This document shows positions 54,477-62,772 of a stretch of DNA of 64,000 bases, one piece after another. Source of the stretch: Sphingobacteriales bacterium (GTDB lineage: Bacteria; Bacteroidota; Bacteroidia; Chitinophagales; UBA2359); assembly GCA_016706405.1 (NCBI GenBank), contig JADJJT010000001.1, forward strand, positions 1,305,501-1,369,500, read 5' to 3'. Positions within the stretch are counted from its first letter, which is position 1, and each line of letters starts with the position of its first letter. The translations under genes were made by a program, and so were the position numbers. Below the pieces are notes generated by a model. It was given only the letters and a program-made list of their open reading frames with translations. It was not told where the DNA came from and did not search any database.

Positions 54477-55641
54477 CAGGTTAAACGCATTAAAATAGTG
54501 GTTGGATTAATTTGAGGAGATACATATCGTTCCAAGCGGCGATGTGTCTTCGTTTTTTAATACTGTTTTTGTCGTCATTTTGGGTTAAGATTTGTAGGGC
54601 TATTTTTCTGAGAGTAGCAAAGTTTTCAGCAGCATATTTGGTTCTGCTACGATTATGGTCTTCATTAAAGACAACATCGAGCATCCAGTGTAGGTTGTTT
54701 TCAATACCCTGTGGTTTCGGCAAATTGTCAAAGCGTTTTGTGGACTTATATCGAGACTGGTGAGGTAATAGCGAACTTCCTGAGTAGTTTTTTCGGGTTG
54801 GTTTTTCAAAGTTCGCTCGGCAATAATACGAATAATTGATTGGCAATCCTTGAATTTTGCAGCCGAATCGACAAAAACAATTGATTTAGCACCGTACAGG
54901 TGCGTTTTCTCGATGCGTCCGCCGTTGTACTCCACTTTTTCGAAACTTGGCAGTTGAGCAGCTAATGATGAAAATCGGCTGACGGTTTCTTCCAAACAAA
55001 ACACCTTGGTCCTTTTTCAGTGCCAGTACATAATCTGCCTTTATTACGGATTTGTTTCGGCTATATGGGGCTGACAAGCAATGGCATCTATACTAACTAT
55101 GCTGCCTGCCGCTCGAGAGCATCCAAAAGTTCGGGGATTGCCGTCTTTTCGTTGCTCTTTGCTGCCACCTTTGCTGCCCCAACACCAAACGCTGCTCACA
55201 CGCCCAAGCAGTTACAATGCATATACCGCTTTTTTTGACCCTGAACGGTCGGTTCCGCATAAAACCTTGCCATCAATACAGACCTGTTTGTCGGCTAAAA
55301 AACCTAAAAGTTCCTTCGACCAACGATATAAACTTGACGAAAACGCATCTTTGTCTAAGTGCTGAAATACTCGGTTGAAAGTGTCGTGAGGGAATGCCGT
55401 TGGGTAATTCCATAAATGTCTTTAAAAAGACAATTTTTTGACGACCATACTCGGCTATTTCCTCAAAATCCTCCGCACCACTTACCACTGCACATAAACT
55501 AATAAGCAATATCTCAGGCAGGCTATACAACTTCTTGCGGTTTATACGAAAATCCTTTACTTCGGCGAAAAATTTAATTGTTTCCATGCCGCAAAAATAA
55601 TTCCTATCTGGCTTTCTTTTATTTTTAATGCGTTTAACCTG
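54477..55641 (-). mobile_element. ISAs1-family insertion sequence, 1165 bp, inactive
   Basis: The ends are 19-bp perfect inverted repeats: CAGGTTAAACGCATTAAAA at 54477-54495 and its complement at 55623-55641. They are flanked by a 9-bp direct target duplication CGAAAAGTA at 54468-54476 and 55642-55650. The single transposase frame on the reverse strand is broken in several places. The element inserted between two genes without disrupting either. Confidence 0.93.
54490..55587 (-). pseudogene. ISAs1-family transposase, multiply frameshifted
   Basis: Reading from METIKFFAEVKDFRINRKK at 55587, the frame moves among at least four reading frames. Recognisable blocks are LPEILLISLCAVVSGAEDFE, CIDGKVLCGTDRSG (first catalytic Asp), SIDAIAC (second Asp), ADYVLALKKDQG and the C-terminal NLHWMLDVVFNEDHNRSR with the region of the catalytic Glu, down to a stop at 54490. 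It is DDE-type. At least one in-frame stop and several frameshifts make it inactive; only an enzyme supplied from another copy could move it. Confidence 0.88.
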
Positions 55642-55667
55642 CGAAAAGTAGTAACTTATATTATTGT

Positions 55668-56255
55668 TCAATTTGTTCGCTGGAAATCGGCCCAATTATA
55701 GGTTTTATAATAAAACTGCCCGAAATAACGCAATAACCGCATCATATCTACCGGATTTTTGTAGGCTGTGGTAGGTATTGCCTCATCATTGTTGTAGTTA
55801 AGCACTACCATAGTTGGAACATTAGAGGCGGTAAGTTTTACTTTCCCTTTGCTCAAAAAAACGGCTAAATCGTGATAGGTTGTTTTGTTTTCATAAGAGC
55901 TGCGGTAAAATAGTTGCTCTCGAAACTCAATGGTATCAAATGTAGCCACGTCCATTAGTACCGGAAAAAAATACTCATTTATGTATCGGGCAATAAGTGG
56001 ATTTTGTAAGGTTTGCTGTAAAATAACGGCGCAATCGTGGCAATCTTTCGATTTAAAATAAATAAGTATCTGTTTTTCAGGTGTTTCGGTGTGTAATTCA
56101 ATGGCTTCGGCAAAGGATAACCAATTAACAGACGGGGTGATAACCGCATTTTTTTGCTTAGTTTGAGCCTGAATTAGAAAGCCAGAACTAAAAAATAGCC
56201 CTAAAATAAAGACAAAATAAGAAAAGCAGAAGCGCCTACAATGGCCAAAGCCCAT
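55668..56255 (-). CDS. Secreted thioredoxin-fold protein
   Basis: I take MGFGHCRRF at 56255 (195 residues) as start; the frame also opens 11 codons earlier at 56288. A long signal peptide ends FLIQAQT. The body looks like a thioredoxin-like domain with ILIYFKSKDCHDCAVILQQ, a CHDC active-site pair, and a later NVPTMVVLNYN containing the expected cis-Pro. It would be a periplasmic thiol-disulfide protein. The IS element ends 26 bp past its stop. Confidence 0.82.
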   Translation of the reverse strand: MGFGHCRRFCFSYFVFILGLFFSSGFLIQAQTKQKNAVITPSVNWLSFAEAIELHTETPEKQILIYFKSKDCHDCAVILQQTLQNPLIARYINEYFFPVLMDVATFDTIEFREQLFYRSSYENKTTYHDLAVFLSKGKVKLTASNVPTMVVLNYNNDEAIPTTAYKNPVDMMRLLRYFGQFYYKTYNWADFQRTN

Positions 56256-56434
56256 AAAAACAAACAAAATAGGGTAATTAAAACACAAAGGTAGTGCAAG
56301 TTAGACTATTAAATACACTAAGGTTTATTTTGTAAGCAAAACTTTGATTGTTATTATTTCAAACACGTTCACCAAACACTTAATTTGAAGACGAAATAAC
56401 TAATAAGGTAAAACATAAAACCCAAATTCAACAA

Positions 56435-56599
56435 TTAATCTGTTTCTTTATTTGCTTTGTTACCATCTTGGTTGGGCAAAAGCACGCTACGCACATACTT
56501 CATAAAAAAGTACATCACAACAATAAAAAAAACTATTCCAAACCAGTAAAGACCAAATCCGCCCTGAACCTGAAATTGTTGCACTTGCTCTGCCATCAT
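56435..56599 (-). CDS. Small single-pass membrane protein
   Basis: A 54-residue frame with MMAEQVQQFQVQGGFG, then a hydrophobic segment LYWFGIVFFIVVMYFFM (about 18-34), a basic KYVRS flank and an acidic/Asn tail ending KETD. The positive-inside pattern suggests an N-out, C-in helix. Starts at 56599 or 56596 are equivalent. No homologue is recognised. It lies 26 bp upstream of nothing on its strand and 25 bp downstream of the 56625 lipoprotein gene, so the two may be co-transcribed. Confidence 0.6.
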   Translation of the reverse strand: MMAEQVQQFQVQGGFGLYWFGIVFFIVVMYFFMKYVRSVLLPNQDGNKANKETD

Positions 56600-56624
56600 A
56601 TAAAAAATATAATAAAATTAATAG

Positions 56625-57470
56625 TTAATTAAACGGGCAGGGGGCATCTACGGTTGGGCAATGGTCGGGGAGTTGCCACCATGCGCATTTATCGGTAAAG
56701 GTGCCGTGTGCACAGGTGGTTTTGTAATTACTGCCAATACAATCTTGCACTAAAACACAATCGACAGGTGGCATACTTATATCGGGTACATCTTTAATAG
56801 TGCACGTGGTTAAAGCCGTGCCGGGGCTACGGTCGGTAATATTGGGGGTGCATTGTGTAGCTACGGTAAATTTATGCTCATCTGCACTTGATTTGAGCTT
56901 GAAGGTAAAAATTGGCAAATCAATAGTTACGAGGGTGTCGAAGCCATTTGTAGTTTGGTATTGAAACACATAGTACAAAATACCAGCTTGCGGCTCAATA
57001 CTAACTGTAACCGAATCGCGGGTAGTATTGGGCGTAATGTCGGCAAATAACGGAGGCGTACAGTCGCTGTCGGGGTTAATAATGGCAAAATTAATTACGG
57101 GTCCGGGTTGATTGTCGGCAGGGTTAAGGTTGCAATAAGCCGCTATACCAAACTGATAATTGGCGGCGGTATTGGGCAAAACTAAGGTAATTGTGGGTTG
57201 TGTAGTTTGCAGTGTGTCGTTGGTTGCGCCGTCGCCATTTAGGTCGGCGTTGGTGCTAATAACATAATAATCGGCGTTAGCAACAGCATCCCACCCAAGG
57301 GTTACATCAAAGCCAGGCGTGGTGCCGGGCGCATGTTTAACAAAATTAGTTAATTGTAGCCGGGTGGGTGCTGTTAAATTGCAGTTATCTTCGTTGGGGT
57401 CGGTTGGACATGCCGAAAATAAAATGAGCAAGGAAAACAAAGCGAGTAAAATAAATCGAAATGGTAACAT
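56625..57470 (-). CDS. Lipoprotein with FN3-like domains
   Basis: 281 residues with a lipoprotein signal (LLALFSLLILFSAC, lipidated Cys about 21). Two fibronectin-III-like beta-sandwich domains (about 32-130 and 135-225) have VTLGWDAVANADYYVISTN and EHKFTVATQC strands. The end is a Cys-rich segment of about 40 residues with PVDCVLVQDC and CAWWQLPDHC, probably disulfide-bonded. It is surface- or periplasm-anchored. Binding partner unknown. Confidence 0.78.
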   Translation of the reverse strand: MLPFRFILLALFSLLILFSACPTDPNEDNCNLTAPTRLQLTNFVKHAPGTTPGFDVTLGWDAVANADYYVISTNADLNGDGATNDTLQTTQPTITLVLPNTAANYQFGIAAYCNLNPADNQPGPVINFAIINPDSDCTPPLFADITPNTTRDSVTVSIEPQAGILYYVFQYQTTNGFDTLVTIDLPIFTFKLKSSADEHKFTVATQCTPNITDRSPGTALTTCTIKDVPDISMPPVDCVLVQDCIGSNYKTTCAHGTFTDKCAWWQLPDHCPTVDAPCPFN

Positions 57471-57647
57471 GTTAAATATTGATTGAGTGTTAAATTTGCT
57501 TGATAATAGTTAAGATAAAAGCTTTTTAAAATAGAAGTGGTGGTGTAAAGCTTCCGGAAAAAATATGACTGTAAAATTAAATCTTTGTGCTATAATAAGG
57601 TGTTTATTTGTATTTAATTATCAAAATTAGCGTATTTTTCGCAAAAT

Positions 57648-59144
57648 ATGAGTGGCAAACAATTACACGAGAAAAAAATTGTAATTTTTTTGAATAGTTT
57701 AACCGAGCACGAACGGCAGCGGTTTGTTAAATTTTTGGCCTCTCCGTATTTTAACGAAAACGAAAACCTAATAAAAGCGGCACGATGGTTAATAGAAAAG
57801 CTAAAAACTGAAGTGCCTCAAAATAACCATCAACATCCGGAAACAATTATACCGGATAATAACTATTTTGCATCCGAACAATTGTATAACCATCTTTTTT
57901 CTGGCAATCAATCTAACAATATTTACGATCCTAATTCTTTAAATAAAATTTTATCGAAACTTTTTCAATTAGCCGAGCAATTTGCTGCTATCGAAAATTT
58001 AATGCTCGATGAGATAGCTGTAAATAATAATATTTTATCATTTTACGACCAAAAACACTTACCTAAATTTCATGAAAATACGTTTAAAAAAACTGAAATG
58101 CTAATTGCTAATTTGCAAGGTAATAAGCCTAATTACGAAGAAAAAAATTATCAGCTACGCGCCGATTTTAAGCAATATGAAGACAAAAATTTTGAAGGAA
58201 GAACGGGTAACGAAACGCTAAAAAACCTTAATACCGCTGCCGACTTATTTTTCATCAAATCTAAACTAATTTTGTTATGCGACATGCTACAGCGTGCCGA
58301 AATTACCAATATTGAACTTAATTACACTTTTTGTGCCGAACTATTGGCATTTTTACCACAAAGCAACTATTTGTCTGACAATGCCTCTGTTAATGCGTGG
58401 TATTTGACCTTGCTACTAATGAGGCAACCTTCGCCCGAAAACTACCTAAACCTTAAAAATTTACTATTACAAAACCCTTTATTGCCCGCCGAAGAACTTT
58501 TTACGCTGTTTAAACAACTCGAAAACATGGTGTTAACGGTATTTACTCATCACCCACAGGCAATGCTCGAAATGTTTGACCTATACAAATACCAGTTAGA
58601 AAAAGGCTTTTTTTATACCGACAATATTTTGCCTGCTGCTTTGTTTAAAAATGCTGTAACAGTTGGCATTTATTTAAACGAATTGGCCTGGGCTGCTTGG
58701 TTTATAAATGCCCATGCTCAGTTTATTCACCCCCAAAATCAGCGCGAAGAAACGCATCAGTTTAATTTAGCTAAGCTTTATTTTGCCCAAGGGCAGTACA
58801 ATAAAGTTACCGATATACTGTTACAATATGAGTTTCAGGATTTTTATACCGTCTTAAATGCCCGCCGTATGTTGTTAAAAGCCTACTACGAGCTAAATGA
58901 GTTTTTACTGCTCGATTCCGGATTAAATGCTTACCGTGTGTTTTTGCATCGGCTTAAAAATTTGCCAGCCAACCGCAAAGCCAACGAATTACAGTTTATC
59001 AATCTTTTGGGTCGCTTATCGAGGGTATTGCCCAACGACAGCCAACATACCAAAGATACCGTTGCCAACGAAATTGCCGCCAACCCCAACGCTCTTGAGC
59101 ATAACTGGCTGACGGCAAAAATGAACTTGTTACAGATAAAATAG
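57648..59144 (+). CDS. Conserved cytoplasmic helical protein of unknown function
   Basis: 498 residues without signal peptide or membrane segment. The start MSGKQLHEKKIVIFLNSLTE followed by RFVKFLASPYFNENE resembles a Bacteroidota-restricted family whose members begin with an F..FL.SP[YF]FN motif and are all-alpha, probably TPR-like in the C-terminal half (LAKLYFAQGQYNKVTDILLQ, ARRMLLKAYYELNEFL). No enzymatic motif is present. Its function is not known. Confidence 0.75.
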   Translation: MSGKQLHEKKIVIFLNSLTEHERQRFVKFLASPYFNENENLIKAARWLIEKLKTEVPQNNHQHPETIIPDNNYFASEQLYNHLFSGNQSNNIYDPNSLNKILSKLFQLAEQFAAIENLMLDEIAVNNNILSFYDQKHLPKFHENTFKKTEMLIANLQGNKPNYEEKNYQLRADFKQYEDKNFEGRTGNETLKNLNTAADLFFIKSKLILLCDMLQRAEITNIELNYTFCAELLAFLPQSNYLSDNASVNAWYLTLLLMRQPSPENYLNLKNLLLQNPLLPAEELFTLFKQLENMVLTVFTHHPQAMLEMFDLYKYQLEKGFFYTDNILPAALFKNAVTVGIYLNELAWAAWFINAHAQFIHPQNQREETHQFNLAKLYFAQGQYNKVTDILLQYEFQDFYTVLNARRMLLKAYYELNEFLLLDSGLNAYRVFLHRLKNLPANRKANELQFINLLGRLSRVLPNDSQHTKDTVANEIAANPNALEHNWLTAKMNLLQIK

Positions 59145-59186
59145 AATGGCCTTTAGCACCTATTTGTATTGGCTACAATAACTATT

Positions 59187-60902
59187 CTAATTAACTATTA
59201 GTTTATAGGTTTGACTTTGCTGACTTAATGCTACAACTAAATAATAAATTCCCTTTGGCAAATCATTCAGCATTAAAACTTGCTGCTGCTTTTGTTGTAA
59301 ATTTTGACTTAATACCTGCCTGCCTAACGCATCAAAAACATAAGTTTTCCCTTGTAGTTGGGCAATATTGCCGTTAACAGAAATTGTATAAGCATTGTGC
59401 AATCCGGATGCAGGAGCTACACTCGTTAATATCTTATCCGGATGCTGCTGTGGTGGGGTTATTCCGGTATATTCACCTACAACTTTTATGTATTTATCTT
59501 TTGTAATATAGTCGTATCCAACGCTATTTGAGGCGGTAAAACTTACATTATACTCGCCAATTTCGTTATAAGTATAGCTTGGGTTCTCTAAGGTGCTTGT
59601 TGCACCCAAGGGGCCAAACGACCAAAAAAACTCGGTAGCATTAGAACTTAAATGGCTAAAATTAACAGTTGTTCCTACTAAAATTTCCCCAAATTTATCG
59701 CTGGTAAAATCGGCTTTGGGTGCTTGCAGGGTTAAGGTGTCTAATAAGCCTACGCGCGGCCCCTCGAGCATAGCGCGTATTATGCCTGCCTGTTGTTCGG
59801 TAAACATATTCATGCAATCTTCGTCGCTATAATCCATATAATTTTCAAGCATGTCGGGCAGGTCGGCAGCGCCGTCATCGCAAGTATTTTTGCTATAATC
59901 ACAAACTTGTTGAGTGGCTTCGGCAGCTTCGGGCGTATCGGTTAAGCCATCATCCATAGTACAATCGCCATCGCCCCAAATATGGCGCAAGCCCAAGTAA
60001 TGGCCTACCTCATGTACGGTAGTACGGCCTTCGCCAACTACCTCTTTGTAGGCTGTGGGTAAAGTAGGGTTATTTGTGCCAAAAACCTGGTAATGAATAA
60101 CAACGCCATCGGTTTCGGGGGTGCCGGTTTGCCCATCAGGCCAATTAGGTGCACCAACGGGTGGGTAGGCAAAGCCTAATATTGCGCCTTCGCCGCTCGC
60201 CAAGTCGCCCAAATTACAAACCCAAATATTTAAGTATTTATCGGTTGGCCACGCATCTTTTCCGCCGTTACTATTGTACTTCATTTTGTCAAAACCACCT
60301 GCGCCCATTAGTTCTTTTTCTAAGCAGGCCATTTGCTCCTCGGTCAGATTGCCACCTAATAAATCGGCTAATTCAATGCCGCATTTATCTAATACCTCAA
60401 ATATTTTAGTAATGTCACCTAATGGCGACCAATTATCAACAGTTGTTTTAGTGTAAGTAATGCCATTTGTAGGTTGGCCTTGCGGGTCAATTTTAGTCAA
60501 ATAAAATTGGATATTAGGGTTAGCGGCTACGGGTTTAAATACATCGCGGGTAAGTGCGGTATCGGCATTTTGGCGACTGTAATCGCGGTTTAACACATCA
60601 ATTTGCGATTTTATTACCTCTTCGCTCAGTTTTTGCTCGTCGGTTTGATGAATTACATGCACAACCACCGGAACATAATAGGTTTTGTCGTCTTTAGCAG
60701 TATTTAATGCCGCCTTAGCCTTGGCTTTTTCAAAGGTAGCGTTTACTGCTTTGTGGTAGTCTTTATTTAGTATAGTTTGTAAGAGTTCTAACTCAAACGA
60801 GCCACAGCGGTGTACGCCGTTTTGATTGTTGTTTTGTTGCCCCATAAGTGGCAAAACACTGCCAATAAGGGCAAATAAAAGTAATAAATATGATTTTTTC
60901 AT
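59187..60902 (-). CDS. M43 (pappalysin/cytophagalysin) metalloprotease with PKD and T9SS domains
   Basis: 571 residues with a signal peptide (LLLLFALIGSVLPLMG). The M43 zinc site HEVGHYLGLRHIWGD (about 298-312) fits HExxHxxGxxH, followed by DTPEA and a Cys-containing Met-turn region (ENYMDYSDEDCMNMF). A PKD domain (about 400-480) has FFWSFGPLGATSTLENPSY. The C-terminus (about 490-571) is a T9SS type A domain (YVFDALGRQVL, LPKGIYYLVVAL). It should be a secreted protease. The gene converges with 57648-59144. Confidence 0.93.
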   Translation of the reverse strand: MKKSYLLLLFALIGSVLPLMGQQNNNQNGVHRCGSFELELLQTILNKDYHKAVNATFEKAKAKAALNTAKDDKTYYVPVVVHVIHQTDEQKLSEEVIKSQIDVLNRDYSRQNADTALTRDVFKPVAANPNIQFYLTKIDPQGQPTNGITYTKTTVDNWSPLGDITKIFEVLDKCGIELADLLGGNLTEEQMACLEKELMGAGGFDKMKYNSNGGKDAWPTDKYLNIWVCNLGDLASGEGAILGFAYPPVGAPNWPDGQTGTPETDGVVIHYQVFGTNNPTLPTAYKEVVGEGRTTVHEVGHYLGLRHIWGDGDCTMDDGLTDTPEAAEATQQVCDYSKNTCDDGAADLPDMLENYMDYSDEDCMNMFTEQQAGIIRAMLEGPRVGLLDTLTLQAPKADFTSDKFGEILVGTTVNFSHLSSNATEFFWSFGPLGATSTLENPSYTYNEIGEYNVSFTASNSVGYDYITKDKYIKVVGEYTGITPPQQHPDKILTSVAPASGLHNAYTISVNGNIAQLQGKTYVFDALGRQVLSQNLQQKQQQVLMLNDLPKGIYYLVVALSQQSQTYKLIVN

Positions 60903-61173
60903 GTCTTAGTTAATGATTTTAGCCAACAAAATTACAAAATTTTACCCATAAAACTATCAGTTACGAATTGAATAGGCGAAATTGTAATCGAATTTTATAC
61001 AAACAGGATAAAAAAGCATTAAGGAAAGTAGATCGATTTGGCTTGTATTAAAAAGAAATCCGGATAAATGCACTACCTTTACGAGTTATTTATTTTAGGC
61101 CAAATGGATGCCCTCGCATTAACTCACTCTTCTCATTTATCTTCCATAAAATAATTATACTTCTCTCCTTCAA

Positions 61174-62409
61174 ATGAACCTAAAACAACGCTTCTTAACC
61201 ACTTTTTTGGTAGTTTATACCCTACTGACATTATTATTTGTTTCCGGATGTAATCATAGCGACACGAACGAAGAAATTCCTGCTAATAAGACGGGCAAAC
61301 TACTAAACATTGAAAAGGTTGCCACTTACACCGCCACTCAAGTTGGCGATATGATAAAATCGGAAGCCCCGTTTGTGAGCAATAATTTTCCACCTGTTTA
61401 CGATATAGATTATTATGTGCTAACCTACGAAACCACTAATTATGACGGAACAGCTACCTTTGCCACAGGGGTAATGGCCATACCAATTGGCATTGGCAAA
61501 GACCTGCCTTTGGCAAGTTACCAACACGGCACTATGTTAGGCCGCAACGAAGCCCCTTCGAAAGGCGGTACAGAGCGACTTTTAGCCCTTGGCATGGCAT
61601 CGAGTGGTGGTTATTTAGGCGTAGCACCCGACTATTTGGGCTTAGGTGACGGCCCCGGCCTTCACCCTTATGTACACGCCGCCTCCGAAGCCACCGCCAC
61701 CATTGATATGTTGCGCGCTACCCGCAATTATTGCCAGCAAAATGCCATTGGTTTAAATGGCCAGGTGTTTTTGTTTGGCTACTCGCAAGGAGGTCATGCT
61801 ACTGCCGCTGCCCAAAAAATGATTGAAGAAAAATACCCACACGAGTTTACCATTACCGCATCGGCACCAATGGCCGGCTCGTACGATATGTCGGGCGTTA
61901 TGACGGAGGTAATGCTTAGCGAACAAGAATATCCGGCGCCCGGATACCTGCCTTATGTTATTTTTTCGTACAATATGGTTTATAAAATTTACCCTAGTTT
62001 AGATTCGGTATTTACCGATTCAATAGCGCAAAAAATAGCACCTTTTTTTACCGACCAACATCAGGCAGGTTTGTGGGATGTTTCGCAATATATTCCTAAT
62101 ATTCCAATTAAAGCCTTAAATCCAAATTTTGTAGCGGCATTTAAAAACGATATAAACCACCCCATGCGCCAAGCCCTGCGCGATAACGACTTGTACAACT
62201 GGAAACCAAAATCGCCAACTCGTTTATATCATTGTGGCGGCGATAAGCACGTGCCCTACCAAAACGCCTTGGTAGCCATAGGAAAATTTACAGAATTAGG
62301 GGCCGCCGACGCAACCTTAGTTACACCCAACGAAAGCTATGGCCACGATTTATGCGTGCTTCCGTCTTTGTTGGCAGTAAAAACATGGTTCGACACCTTA
62401 AAAAAATAG
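61174..62409 (+). CDS. Secreted alpha/beta hydrolase (lipoprotein)
   Basis: 411 residues. The signal ends LFVSGC with lipidated Cys26. The alpha/beta hydrolase core has the nucleophile elbow FGYSQGG (Ser204), an early loop ASYQHGTM that may give the oxyanion hole, HCGGDKHVP carrying a likely acid and SYGHDLC with the catalytic histidine. The layout resembles secretory-lipase-like hydrolases. Substrate is unknown; an ester is likely. Confidence 0.88.
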   Translation: MNLKQRFLTTFLVVYTLLTLLFVSGCNHSDTNEEIPANKTGKLLNIEKVATYTATQVGDMIKSEAPFVSNNFPPVYDIDYYVLTYETTNYDGTATFATGVMAIPIGIGKDLPLASYQHGTMLGRNEAPSKGGTERLLALGMASSGGYLGVAPDYLGLGDGPGLHPYVHAASEATATIDMLRATRNYCQQNAIGLNGQVFLFGYSQGGHATAAAQKMIEEKYPHEFTITASAPMAGSYDMSGVMTEVMLSEQEYPAPGYLPYVIFSYNMVYKIYPSLDSVFTDSIAQKIAPFFTDQHQAGLWDVSQYIPNIPIKALNPNFVAAFKNDINHPMRQALRDNDLYNWKPKSPTRLYHCGGDKHVPYQNALVAIGKFTELGAADATLVTPNESYGHDLCVLPSLLAVKTWFDTLKK

Positions 62410-62772
62410 GGAAATGTTTAGTTGACCTTGTTGGGTAAATTTACCATCCGGATTTGCTTGGTAATAAAGCAAAAGGATACTTATCCGGATTTAACTTTGA
62501 AAGCTATATTTTCAAAAATCCGGAGATAGAATTGCCTTGACTATTAATTTACTACGTTATCAGTTAGTTTATTATTGCTAACTCCTTGTTTGGTATTGTT
62601 TTTTTTTAACTTAAAAAAGAGCAACAATTAATGTAGTTTGTTGTTTTGTAGTCGTATAAACTTTTAAAGTATATAGGTTAAAAATCCATTTTCTTAAAAA
62701 GTGTTATAATACGGCACTTAATTTTTTATTTTAATCGAAATTTTGTTTTTTTGTAGCTCAATTTTACCACTT
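62410..62772. other. Spacer between hydrolase and M28 peptidase genes
   Basis: 363 bp, AT-rich, with three TCCGGA palindromes within about 80 bp (62441-62520). No ORF, clear promoter pair or terminator stem was recognised. Confidence 0.4.

Noticed and set aside
54512..55365. Plus-strand ORFs within the IS element
   Set aside because: They are shadows of the broken reverse-strand transposase and match no protein.
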